This document shows, piece by piece, positions 1 to 5,962 of a DNA stretch of 7,768 nucleotides. The stretch's first letter is position 1, and every line of letters starts with the position of its first letter. The DNA comes from Candidatus Woesearchaeota archaeon UBA119 (GTDB lineage Archaea > Nanobdellota > Nanobdellia > Woesearchaeales > UBA119). A program made the translations under genes and the position numbers. The notes beneath the pieces are model-generated. The model saw only the letters and a program-made list of their open reading frames with translations, searched no databases and was not told where the DNA came from. The stretch spans positions 11,065 through 18,832 of the forward strand of contig DAWM01000022.1 in NCBI GenBank assembly GCA_002505945.1, given 5' to 3'.

Positions 1-6
1 GTTCAC

Positions 7-471
7 ATGTTGTTTCATCTGAAAGGGCCGCGCTCAATCTCCTTAAAGAAGCAAGCATGGATTGCTCTTTTTGTATCCCTTTTCGTTTTATGTCTCTTTT
101 CATATGTGATATATGAAAAGGTAAATTACTTCTTAACGCCTGTTGAAGAGTTATATGCAAGGCACGGAAGTTGCAGCGTTATTGGTTTCTATTGTTCCCT
201 ATCAAATCTGTCTGATGATGCTGTTAATTTAGAACTAACCAATCGTTATGATTTTCCTTTGGATTATGTAAATGTTCAAGTAGGCGAGGAATACTGTGAG
301 CCAACTAATCTTTCACTTGATGCCATGAATCCTCAAACATTTAGTTGTCCTAACCCAATGGAAGAGGGAGGGGAGCAGATACTTCAGTTTTCTGTCAGCT
401 ATGCAAGGAATGGAACGGAATATAATGCTTCTCGGACGTCCATTGGCCAGCTTTTCTTGTTTCAGAAATAA
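7..471 (+). CDS. Small membrane-anchored, pilin-like surface protein (hypothetical)
   Basis: The predicted protein has 154 residues. A basic N-terminus (K6, R9, K14, K15) leads into one hydrophobic segment at about residues 17-37, followed by an outside domain of about 115 residues. That domain has four cysteines (56, 63, 97, 114) and four N-glycosylation sequons (N67, N101, N135, N140). The layout (hydrophobic helix, early Cys pair, beta-rich body, second Cys pair, glycine and aromatics near the end) resembles small archaeal pilin-like proteins. The KKQA at 14-17 just before the helix looks like a worn class III prepilin site (usual form QxSxExxxL), but the Glu at position 5 is missing, so processing is doubtful. 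The reading frame stays open to the window's left edge, so the ATG at 7 may not be the true start. It lies 145 bases upstream of the next surface gene on the same strand. The function is unknown; the pilin-like reading is inference. Confidence 0.7.
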   Translation: MLFHLKGPRSISLKKQAWIALFVSLFVLCLFSYVIYEKVNYFLTPVEELYARHGSCSVIGFYCSLSNLSDDAVNLELTNRYDFPLDYVNVQVGEEYCEPTNLSLDAMNPQTFSCPNPMEEGGEQILQFSVSYARNGTEYNASRTSIGQLFLFQK

Positions 472-495
472 TCTTCTTATTGATACTGAGAAATT

Positions 496-510
496 CAAAA
501 GATTTATTTA
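496..510 (+). promoter_or_regulatory. Possible archaeal BRE/TATA promoter for the 617-1345 gene
   Basis: CAAAAG (496-501) followed by TTTATTTA (503-510) resembles an archaeal BRE plus TATA box. Initiation about 25 bases downstream would give a leader of roughly 80 bases before the GTG at 617. The match is imperfect in AT-rich DNA, so this is tentative. Confidence 0.3.
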
Positions 511-532
511 TCTGTTCTGATTTAAGATTAAG

Positions 533-561
533 AGGAGGTTGTTAATTAGGGGTTGCAACCT
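533..561 (+). promoter_or_regulatory. Leader segment with two competing dyads and an AGGAGG
   Basis: GGTTGCAACC (551-560) is a perfect 10-base palindrome. Its right half, CAACCT (556-561), can alternatively pair with AGGTTG (536-541). AGGTTG overlaps a strong Shine-Dalgarno-like AGGAGG (533-538) that has no well-placed ATG behind it. The element lies in the presumed leader of the 617-1345 gene. It could be a protein-binding site, an RNA structure or chance. Confidence 0.25.
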
Positions 562-616
562 TTATTGTTCCGTTATTGTTTAGGGTTATTTTTGTATATT
601 TGAGCGGGGATAAAGA

Positions 617-1345
617 GTGATAAGAAGAAAGATTTTTTTGACAGGGTTATTTGGTGTGCTTATTGTATTGCTTTTGCTATTTCCTTATTTTAATCTTGCA
701 CAACCCGAGGGAATAGGTTTCTCTTCTAATGTAACGGAAGAAGCCGATGCATCGGAGGCATCTTCTATCACGACTCCGGGTGGAAGCTTCACTACAATGG
801 TGTTGAATGGTTCTTTTCAAACCCCTAGATGGAAGGCTTATGTAGGAAATGTTTCAGGCAAACTTACTTTAGACGATGCCTCAGGAAGCACAATCTATGA
901 TTGGAACCTTGCTTCAGTAGCGGGAGAGGTATATGTTTCCCGTTCCTCCTCAATAAATTGGACAGAGATACAATGTCTGAGCAATACTACTCTTCTTTCG
1001 GAGCAGACAACCCTTAACATCTCTTCCGATAACTCAGATAACATAAACAAGACCTTTAATGAAACCGTTCATAAGAGTTTTCTTGTCGGCACCAAGAATA
1101 TAACATCCAGTTCATGTAGGGCAATTGCCACCTATATAAGCAGCGAAGCCCAATCCTCTTCAGAAGATGCAAACTTCCAAGAGATCCTCTTGGAGGATAA
1201 TGATAATAATGTAGTATACACCACGATTATAGAATCATCTGTTTCTGGCTTTGATGACAACGCCTATGACTTCCAGTTGATAGTGCCGGATAATCCTGAT
1301 ACCGATGTAGAGAATACCTATTATTTCTTTGCAGAGATATCTTGA
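617..1345 (+). CDS. Secreted or membrane-anchored beta-rich surface protein, paralogue of 2291-3025
   Basis: The protein has 242 residues. An in-frame TAA at 611 makes the GTG at 617 the first possible start, with GGGGA (606-610) as a modest ribosome binding site. Residues 5-26 form a signal peptide or anchor, with possible cleavage after NLA (28). The rest is predicted extracellular, with about nine N-X-S/T sequons. The core carries W72, GNVSG (77-81), DASG (87-90), YDWNL (94-98) and SR (108-109), plus two cysteines (C120, C167) that could form a disulfide. All of these recur at matching positions in the 2291-3025 protein, with about half identity across the W72-S110 block. The domain is unnamed to my knowledge, though I recall similar proteins in DPANN archaea. 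It is followed by an oligo-T terminator and so is probably transcribed separately from the regulator. The biochemical role is unknown; a surface structural or adhesive role is inferred. Confidence 0.8.
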   Translation: MIRRKIFLTGLFGVLIVLLLLFPYFNLAQPEGIGFSSNVTEEADASEASSITTPGGSFTTMVLNGSFQTPRWKAYVGNVSGKLTLDDASGSTIYDWNLASVAGEVYVSRSSSINWTEIQCLSNTTLLSEQTTLNISSDNSDNINKTFNETVHKSFLVGTKNITSSSCRAIATYISSEAQSSSEDANFQEILLEDNDNNVVYTTIIESSVSGFDDNAYDFQLIVPDNPDTDVENTYYFFAEIS

Positions 1346-1366
1346 TTTTTTCTTAGTTCTTTTTTA
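1346..1366 (+). terminator. Oligo-T terminator after the 617-1345 gene
   Basis: Two runs of six T lie directly behind the TGA stop, with no strong stem. Archaeal RNA polymerase ends transcription on such tracts. The rest of the gap up to about 1500 is AT-rich DNA without a supported gene. Confidence 0.5.
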
Positions 1367-1502
1367 TGCACGAGATTGCTTCTTTATCTTAATTTTAATA
1401 ATTATTGAATTACTGATTTTAACTAATTACTGAAATTCTTTTTTAGTATTATTATAATAATGCTTTAAACTCAATAGTCTAAAAATTCTCTTTTTATTGT
1501 GG

Positions 1503-1517
1503 TTCTGTAAAACAGAA
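1503..1517. promoter_or_regulatory. Candidate operator: 6-base inverted repeat abutting the regulator's TATA box
   Basis: TTCTGT-AAA-ACAGAA is a perfect 6+6 inverted repeat with a 3-base spacer. It ends directly at the TATA palindrome and overlaps where the BRE would lie. A dimeric winged-helix protein bound here would interfere with, or help, TBP/TFB binding. Autoregulation by the 1601-2221 product is inferred from position only. Confidence 0.4.
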
Positions 1518-1529
1518 ATATTTAAATAT
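1518..1529 (+). promoter_or_regulatory. TATA box of the winged-helix regulator gene
   Basis: ATATTTAAATAT contains the classic archaeal TTTAAATA (1521-1528) and is itself a perfect palindrome. Initiation about 25 bases downstream falls near 1550, giving a leader of about 50 bases before the ATG at 1601. This is the clearest TATA box in the window. Confidence 0.6.
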
Positions 1530-1551
1530 GAGTTGCACTCAGAAGGTAATG

Positions 1552-1574
1552 GGTATACCATAAACCATACTGGT
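1552..1574. promoter_or_regulatory. Two short dyads around the predicted transcription start
   Basis: GGTATACC (1552-1559) is a perfect palindrome. ACCA-TAC-TGGT (1564-1574) is an inverted repeat five bases further on. Both sit at the predicted start of the regulator transcript, where a bound repressor would block the polymerase. They are short and could be coincidental. GGTGA (1572-1576) inside the second dyad matches the archaeal anti-Shine-Dalgarno but is 24 bases from the ATG, which is too far to be a good ribosome binding site. Confidence 0.3.
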
Positions 1575-1600
1575 GACCTCAAAAGAACCTCAATGTGGTA

Positions 1601-2221
1601 ATGATGGAACAAGAAGTGCTTTTTACTTCAGTGAAATGGGATGTGCTCCAAGAGCTTTCCCAATCCGATAAGTCGCCGATTGAGCTTTCTTCCCAAAATT
1701 CCACTTCAATGTCAAACATAAGTCAGGCTCTTCGTTTTCTTGAGGTTGCTGGGCTTGTTAGAAGCAAGAGAATACCCAATAGGGATAAAGGACAGCCCAG
1801 GGTAATATATTCGTTGCAGAAGGATTTTGCTTACCTTGTTGTGGCTGCGAAGGGGTTTGCCGAAAAGAAGTTGATTGAATTAGATCCTAGAAAGAAATCT
1901 CTCCTTCGGATTTGGCTTTATGATGATGAAACAGCACAGTTCTTCATGGAAGAGGCCTTGAATGCTCTTCTTCCTTTCTTGGATGATATTTCAGGCGTAT
2001 ATTACGATACCCATTCTTCATCTAACAAAATCTCGATTATTGTTTTGCCTAAGAATGAGAAACTGAAGAAACTGCCCTCAGATACCACCAAGACCTTTCA
2101 CGGAATAAAGAAGAGAATAGAGTTTTCAGAAATAAAAAAAGAGGAAGCAAAGAAGAAGATTTCCTCATTATATGCAATTTACGATCCTCTTAAGTTTAGA
2201 GGGGGTGAGAAAAGCCAATAG
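1601..2221 (+). CDS. Winged helix-turn-helix transcriptional regulator (ArsR/MarR-like) with a C-terminal alpha/beta domain
   Basis: From the ATG at 1601 the protein has 206 residues. ATG at 1604 and GTG at 1595 are alternative starts, and an in-frame TGA at 1574 rules out anything earlier. Residues 7-72 form a winged helix: helix 1 at 7-20, helix 2 at about 25-31, a recognition helix region at about 35-52 ending in LEVAGLV, and a basic wing at 53-71 (RSKR, then QPRVIYSL). Residues 73-94 continue as a helix. Residues 100-150 look like an alpha/beta domain (long helix, then strand-turn-strand YYDTHSSSNKISIIVL), loosely recalling the nucleotidyltransferase-like domains fused to some archaeal winged-helix proteins. 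No catalytic motif was recognised. The C-terminus is lysine-rich. There is no signal peptide and no sequon-rich stretch, so the protein is cytoplasmic. It sits between two paralogous surface genes with its own TATA box, so local control of surface proteins is a reasonable inference. Confidence 0.8.
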   Translation: MMEQEVLFTSVKWDVLQELSQSDKSPIELSSQNSTSMSNISQALRFLEVAGLVRSKRIPNRDKGQPRVIYSLQKDFAYLVVAAKGFAEKKLIELDPRKKSLLRIWLYDDETAQFFMEEALNALLPFLDDISGVYYDTHSSSNKISIIVLPKNEKLKKLPSDTTKTFHGIKKRIEFSEIKKEEAKKKISSLYAIYDPLKFRGGEKSQ

Positions 2222-2274
2222 AGTTGAAATTGGCTGTTTGTAAAGAAAGAATTCCATGTTGGGATTTTTAATGT

Positions 2275-2282
2275 AGGAGGTG
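2275..2282 (+). promoter_or_regulatory. Strong ribosome binding site fixing the start at 2291
   Basis: AGGAGGTG is a full match to the archaeal anti-Shine-Dalgarno and lies 8 bases before the ATG at 2291. It decides between that start and the in-frame ATGs at residues 7 and 10. Confidence 0.75.
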
Positions 2283-2290
2283 TATAAGGA

Positions 2291-3025
2291 ATGGAATTTA
2301 ATTTTAGGATGAAAAGGATGACTTTAGGCATAATGTTATCCCTGTTTTTCGTATTTTCTTTTGGGATTGCATTTGCTGCGGATGAGCCATACGGCGTGGA
2401 TAGTGCGAATGTAGAGAACTCAGAGAGATACGATACATCAGCAATCTCACCGAAGCAGGTGGATGCATTGGCAGGAAATGTTACAGAGCTTTCCCTGAAT
2501 GCTACAGCCGTTACAAAAGGCTGGCAGGGTTTCTACGGAAATGTTACCGGAGAGATAATATTGGCAGATGCATCTGGCAATAACTTCTATGATTGGAACC
2601 TTACTGTTCCTTCAGGCCAGGTTTTTGCCAGCAGAAGCGATGCAGTAACATGGGCAACAATAAACTGCTCAAACGATACTCAGGTAAGCCAGGAAGAGAC
2701 TTATTTGGATCAGACTTCAACAGACCCAGATAGTGTATCTAATACCTTTACATTGACTAGTCATCCAGACTTTATGGTTGGTTCAACCAATATTACAGGG
2801 TGCTATTCAACAAAGGCATATGATTCATCTGGCGGACAAGGAGCGGATGACTTCTGGCAGATACTTTTGAGTGATGGTAGTGATAACACAGTCTATTCAA
2901 CAGTTATAGAGGACTCTGCTGTGTCAGGTTTCAACAATCAGCCTTGGCATTTCGAGCTATTGGTTGGAGAGAAAGGAACAGATGAAGCGACTACGCCGTA
3001 TTACTTTTATGTGCAGATAGAGTAA
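2291..3025 (+). CDS. Secreted beta-rich surface protein, paralogue of 617-1345
   Basis: The protein has 244 residues. A signal peptide occupies residues 1-29, with a hydrophobic core at about 11-28 and a typical AFA/AD cleavage site. The mature protein has seven N-X-S/T sequons and only two cysteines (C126, C171), which align with C120 and C167 of the upstream paralogue. Shared signatures are W78, GNVTG (83-87), DASG (93-96), YDWNL (100-104), SRS (114-116), MVGSTNIT near 162-169, the VSGF tract (211-214) and a closing aromatic strand (YYFYVQIE). The clean cleavage site suggests this copy is released, whereas the 617-1345 copy has a longer hydrophobic segment that could stay as an anchor. It starts 69 bases after the regulator without an obvious TATA box of its own, so it may be cotranscribed with the regulator. 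The function is unknown; a surface or filament component is inferred. Confidence 0.82.
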   Translation: MEFNFRMKRMTLGIMLSLFFVFSFGIAFAADEPYGVDSANVENSERYDTSAISPKQVDALAGNVTELSLNATAVTKGWQGFYGNVTGEIILADASGNNFYDWNLTVPSGQVFASRSDAVTWATINCSNDTQVSQEETYLDQTSTDPDSVSNTFTLTSHPDFMVGSTNITGCYSTKAYDSSGGQGADDFWQILLSDGSDNTVYSTVIEDSAVSGFNNQPWHFELLVGEKGTDEATTPYYFYVQIE

Positions 3026-3042
3026 GCCAAGACACAAATCAA

Positions 3043-3056
3043 TATTTTTTTATTTT
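3043..3056 (+). terminator. Oligo-T tract after the 2291-3025 gene
   Basis: A run of seven T, then A, then four T lies 17 bases behind the TAA stop, consistent with an archaeal oligo-T terminator. The same AT-rich stretch lies about 20 bases before an ATG at 3066 and could instead act as a weak TATA element. Confidence 0.35.
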
Positions 3057-3102
3057 GAGTATTTTATGATAAGAGAGGATTTGACAAGAGGAAAATATTA
3101 TA

Positions 3103-3107
3103 GGGTG
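3103..3107 (+). promoter_or_regulatory. Ribosome binding site favouring the start at 3114
   Basis: GGGTG lies 6 bases before the ATG at 3114, while the upstream in-frame ATG at 3066 has no purine-rich motif in front of it. The start at 3114 also gives a conventional signal peptide. Confidence 0.5.
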
Positions 3108-3113
3108 TTTGAA

Positions 3114-4016
3114 ATGAAATTATTTAATGGACAGAAATCCGGAAGAGCATTATTGGGGTTATTTGTTTTAACCCTGATTTTAGCTTTATTAATCTCCTCT
3201 TCCTCTCTGGCTTACAACTATGAGCATGTGAATGTTACTGCTACAGTGAATGTTACTAATGCTGGACCGGAGGTATTAGAGGTAAGGCCAGAGGATTCAG
3301 TGGTTCTTTCTGCGGGAGGGTATAAAACAGTTACATGCAATGCAACTATTAGGGATTGGAACGGCTTCAATGATGTTGATAATGTGAATGCTACTTTATA
3401 CTACCACCTAAATGATTCCTCTGATCCGGATGATGAAGACGAGCATTATACTAACGCAACCTGTGTGGAAGCCAGCAACGATGGGCAATACCTAGCTAAT
3501 TATACCTGCACGTTTGATGTTCGATATTTTGCAAAAAATGGAACCTGGACTTGTAATGTATCAGTGAACGATACTATGAGTTATGATGATTCATTAGCAG
3601 AGAACGGGAGTATAAATGCCCTCTACGCTTTGAATGTTACAGATGTGATTGATTATGGAGAGCTGAGTGTTACCGATACCAGCAACAACATAACTGCAAC
3701 AGTAACAAACTTTGGCAACATGGACATAAACGTGAGTGTTTTAGGTTATGGAGAAGTTGAAGGAGATGGCATTGGCCTTGTCTGCGACCAGGGCTCAAAC
3801 ATCTCTGTTGAAAACCAACGTTTCTCATCTTCTTTAGTCAACTGGGACAGCAAGACCCCATTAGATTCCACGGCCCAGGATATGGGGTTTACTATCTCAA
3901 AGCCCACATCGGAAAGTAATCCTATAACTCAAGACACATATTGGCAGTTGTATGTTCCGCCAAATCCTTTTGGGGAATGTAACGGAACAATAAGATTCAC
4001 AGCAACTGCTCCATAG
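3114..4016 (+). CDS. Secreted, densely N-glycosylated Ig-like surface glycoprotein
   Basis: From the ATG at 3114 the protein has 300 residues; an in-frame ATG at 3066 would add 16. The signal peptide has a basic start, a hydrophobic stretch at 12-27 and probable cleavage after SLA (33). There are about 16 N-X-S/T sequons, the most of any gene here, and six cysteines (75, 117, 132, 147, 224, 289). Two beta domains are apparent. The first, at about 50-155, holds an acidic loop at 101-110 that might bind a metal. The second begins near 178 with DYGELSV, continues through the TVTNFGNMDINVSV strand pair and ends in YWQLYVPPNP (276-285). The second pattern, a 'tN.Gn.di.v' tract and a late WxL, superficially recalls bacterial TasA- and WxL-type surface domains, but homology is unproven. 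There is no C-terminal anchor, so it is secreted or held by partners. The next gene starts 57 bases downstream with a strong ribosome binding site, suggesting one operon. Confidence 0.8.
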   Translation: MKLFNGQKSGRALLGLFVLTLILALLISSSSLAYNYEHVNVTATVNVTNAGPEVLEVRPEDSVVLSAGGYKTVTCNATIRDWNGFNDVDNVNATLYYHLNDSSDPDDEDEHYTNATCVEASNDGQYLANYTCTFDVRYFAKNGTWTCNVSVNDTMSYDDSLAENGSINALYALNVTDVIDYGELSVTDTSNNITATVTNFGNMDINVSVLGYGEVEGDGIGLVCDQGSNISVENQRFSSSLVNWDSKTPLDSTAQDMGFTISKPTSESNPITQDTYWQLYVPPNPFGECNGTIRFTATAP

Positions 4017-4060
4017 ATTAAATAAGAAGTTTTAAGTATCTGAAAGATTTGTTGGCTAGA

Positions 4061-4066
4061 GGAGGG
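4061..4066 (+). promoter_or_regulatory. Ribosome binding site of the 4074-5288 gene
   Basis: GGAGGG lies 7 bases before the ATG at 4074. It fixes that start. Confidence 0.7.
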
Positions 4067-4073
4067 AAATCTC

Positions 4074-5288
4074 ATGAAAAACTCTAACAAGTTTCTTTTT
4101 ATCTTAGGAATACTTTTTCTGTTGATCCTTCCTTTCAATAGTGATTTCTCAGAAGCAGCTCTTCTTGGGGTTAATAGGGCAGAGATATCTTTCAATAACG
4201 TGCTAAGAGGAGGTTATGCCGAAAATACATTCAAGGTTTCTATTGGCACTGAGCAGCAGGTTCCGGTTTCCTATGAAGCCAGAGGAGAGACTGCGGATTG
4301 GATTAGGTTTGAGCCATCTAATCAAACAGTCTTGGTTAATGAAGATTCTCCTAAAGAAATAAAGGTAATAGTGGAGCCTCCTTTGGATGCTGCAGTAGGG
4401 GATTATAGAGGAACAGTTTTAGTCTCAACAGGCAACCTTGGTAATATAACGGGAAGGATGGGTGCAAATGTTATGGCTGCCTTTGAAATCACCATAAAGG
4501 TAAATGTGAATGATACCCAGATTTTCAGCTGTGATGCCGGCGGATTCTCTATTCAGAGTTCAGAGGTAAATGAGCCTCTTGTGTTCTCAGCAAATATTCT
4601 TAATAAAGGCAATGTAAGGGTACGTCCCACATTTACTATAGATATATTAAACCAACAACAAGACATTGAAGTAAAGCATTTAGAATATGTTCCTTCTTCT
4701 GACATACTACCGACTGCATCTGAATCTCTTTCTGCTACATTTGATATTGATTTAGAACCTGGTCAGTATTGGGCTAGGGTTAGAAATGAAGACTGCAATT
4801 CAGGCGGTGTAGTCACCTTTGATGTATTGCATCAGGGAGAGATAGAGGATGACGGGGAACTTATTAGGGTTGAGAATGATCCATGGGCCTCAGTAGATGA
4901 GATAGTTCCTATTCAGGCGAAGTTTAAGAATAAAGGTAGCAGGGTTGTTACCGCATATTATAAAGGAATCATCTCAAGGGGGGATGAGATAGTGGAGATT
5001 CTAAATTCAGAAGAACTTGAGGTTGGCCCAGGGGAAGTTCTGCCTTTGGAAATGTATTTCACCCCAAACCAAGAGGGCCAATATAAAATAAAAGGCCGGG
5101 TTTACTATAATGACAAGATTACCTTTGAGAAGGGCTCTATCCTGAATGTTATGAAGAACGAATCTACCTCAGATAGAAAAACCACCCAATTAGATATTAT
5201 TACTATCATGTTTACAGTACTAATTATAGTGATAGGACTAACACTATTCTTCATACTGCGAAAGAAAACCCAGAAGAGGCGTTTCTAA
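4074..5288 (+). CDS. Ig-like surface protein with C-terminal transmembrane anchor
   Basis: The protein has 404 residues. A signal peptide (hydrophobic 7-20) probably ends near SEAA (26-29). Three beta-sandwich-like modules follow. Module 1 (about 31-146) opens with VNRAEISFNNVLRGGYAENT and includes DWIRFEPSNQT (75-85) and VEPPLDAAVGDYRGTV (100-115), a pattern like archaeal Ig-like or DUF916-like domains. Module 2 (about 152-252) has a CARDB-like NKGNVRVRPTF stretch and the only two cysteines, C153 and C241, which could pair. Module 3 (about 258-358) has a similar FKNKGSRVV tract. Residues 374-395 form one transmembrane helix followed by a basic tail (RKKTQKRRF), giving an outside-facing protein anchored at its C-terminus. 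There are four sequons. The context suggests it tethers or assembles the secreted proteins encoded just upstream, as DUF916/DUF3324 proteins are thought to do in bacterial WxL clusters. That role is inference. Confidence 0.82.
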   Translation: MKNSNKFLFILGILFLLILPFNSDFSEAALLGVNRAEISFNNVLRGGYAENTFKVSIGTEQQVPVSYEARGETADWIRFEPSNQTVLVNEDSPKEIKVIVEPPLDAAVGDYRGTVLVSTGNLGNITGRMGANVMAAFEITIKVNVNDTQIFSCDAGGFSIQSSEVNEPLVFSANILNKGNVRVRPTFTIDILNQQQDIEVKHLEYVPSSDILPTASESLSATFDIDLEPGQYWARVRNEDCNSGGVVTFDVLHQGEIEDDGELIRVENDPWASVDEIVPIQAKFKNKGSRVVTAYYKGIISRGDEIVEILNSEELEVGPGEVLPLEMYFTPNQEGQYKIKGRVYYNDKITFEKGSILNVMKNESTSDRKTTQLDIITIMFTVLIIVIGLTLFFILRKKTQKRRF

Positions 5289-5292
5289 GGTT

Positions 5293-5332
5293 GTTTTTAT
5301 TAAACACATGGCCATATTCTTTTAATAAAAAC
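5293..5332. repeat. Perfect 12-base inverted repeat between the anchored Ig-like gene and the signal peptidase
   Basis: GTTTTTATTAAA (5293-5304) and TTTAATAAAAAC (5321-5332) are exact reverse complements separated by 16 bases. The spacer contains the 8-base palindrome ATGGCCAT (5308-5315). The repeat starts four bases after the TAA of the upstream gene. It could be a hairpin that ends or stabilises the upstream mRNA, or an operator; the right arm is also TATA-like. It is AT-rich, but a perfect 12+12 match is longer than other dyads in the window. Confidence 0.55.
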
Positions 5333-5350
5333 CCCTTCATAAAAGACAAG

Positions 5351-5357
5351 TAATATA
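5351..5357 (+). promoter_or_regulatory. Possible TATA box giving a leaderless signal peptidase mRNA
   Basis: TAATATA is centred about 29 bases before the ATG at 5383, so transcription would begin at or next to the start codon. There is no ribosome binding site at a usable distance (GGAG at 5358-5361 is 21 bases away), which agrees with a leaderless transcript. Confidence 0.35.
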
Positions 5358-5382
5358 GGAGAAATCGTTCTTTCTTTGCTAT

Positions 5383-5943
5383 ATGGAAACGCGCTTGATT
5401 ATGGCTTTGTTGTTAATTGCAATAGGCATCTCATTAGTTTTATCTATTTCTGTTATGGTTTCTTACTCAGGCCCTCTTGAAAAACCCCAAGATTCCTCTG
5501 CTAATAATCCTTTAACATCCTTTTCATCTTCAAATTTAGAGGTTGAACAGGAAGGTAGTTTAAGTCAAGCAGAAGAACTTATTTTTCCTAGAAATAGGAT
5601 AAACGAGGAGGACATAAGGGTTTATGAAGATAGAGTCGTAATCAAGCTGGATAGACCTCAGGTAGCCCGTTTTACTGATTCAGGTTCAATGGAGCCAACC
5701 TTCGGCTCTGAAGCCAATGCAATAGAGATTATTCCTCATTCTCCTGAGGAAATACAGGTAGGAGATATTGTTTCCTATTATTCAGAAATAGCAAGCAGCG
5801 TGATAATCCACAGAGTTGTTGAGACAGGTTATGATGAGAATGGGTGGTATGCTTACTTCAAAGGAGACAATCTCCCTCAAAGGGATCCCGAGAAGGTAAG
5901 ATTCAGCCAAATCAGAAGACTTGTTGTAATGATGGTTTACTGA
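5383..5943 (+). CDS. Archaeal type I signal peptidase (S26B, Ser-His-Asp type)
   Basis: This 186-residue membrane protease removes signal peptides from exported proteins. One N-terminal membrane segment (about 6-27) places the catalytic part outside. The nucleophile is S102 in DSGSMEPTF (99-107), the usual SxSMxPT box. H143 in IIHRVV (141-146) replaces the lysine of bacterial enzymes. D162 (KGDN) and D168 are six residues apart, the same spacing as the Asp142/Asp148 pair reported for the Methanococcus voltae enzyme. PHSPEEIQVGDIVSY (118-132) is the typical strand region after the nucleophile. The linker between membrane segment and Ser box is long, about 70 residues with a Ser/Asn-rich portion (38-60), so the active site may stand further from the membrane than usual. 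The gene follows four exported proteins on the same strand, suggesting at least local relevance to their maturation. It may equally be the cell's general enzyme. Confidence 0.92.
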   Translation: METRLIMALLLIAIGISLVLSISVMVSYSGPLEKPQDSSANNPLTSFSSSNLEVEQEGSLSQAEELIFPRNRINEEDIRVYEDRVVIKLDRPQVARFTDSGSMEPTFGSEANAIEIIPHSPEEIQVGDIVSYYSEIASSVIIHRVVETGYDENGWYAYFKGDNLPQRDPEKVRFSQIRRLVVMMVY

Positions 5944-5962
5944 CTTTTGTCTCTCAGATTCT

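Noticed and set aside
553..603. Possible 16-residue hydrophobic leader peptide starting at TTG 553, with AGGAGG 14 bases upstream
   Set aside because: It has a weak start codon, poor spacing and no conservation information. An open frame of this length is expected by chance.
1400..1433. Three near-identical 9-base units (AATTATTGA at 1400, AATTACTGA at 1408 and 1425)
   Set aside because: The units are short and AT-rich with uneven spacing in an AT-rich gap, so they are probably chance.
1448..1461. 14-base palindrome ATTATTATAATAAT
   Set aside because: It is made of A and T only, and such palindromes arise easily in this base composition. It is too far from the regulator start to be its promoter.
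1595..1610. ATGATG near the regulator start read as a C/D-box RNA C box
   Set aside because: There is no matching D box at a proper distance, and the bases are explained by two consecutive Met codons.
3066..3113. Upstream in-frame ATG giving a 16-residue longer form of the glycoprotein
   Set aside because: It has no ribosome binding site, and the longer form puts a charged extension in front of a normal signal peptide. A leaderless start here cannot be fully excluded.
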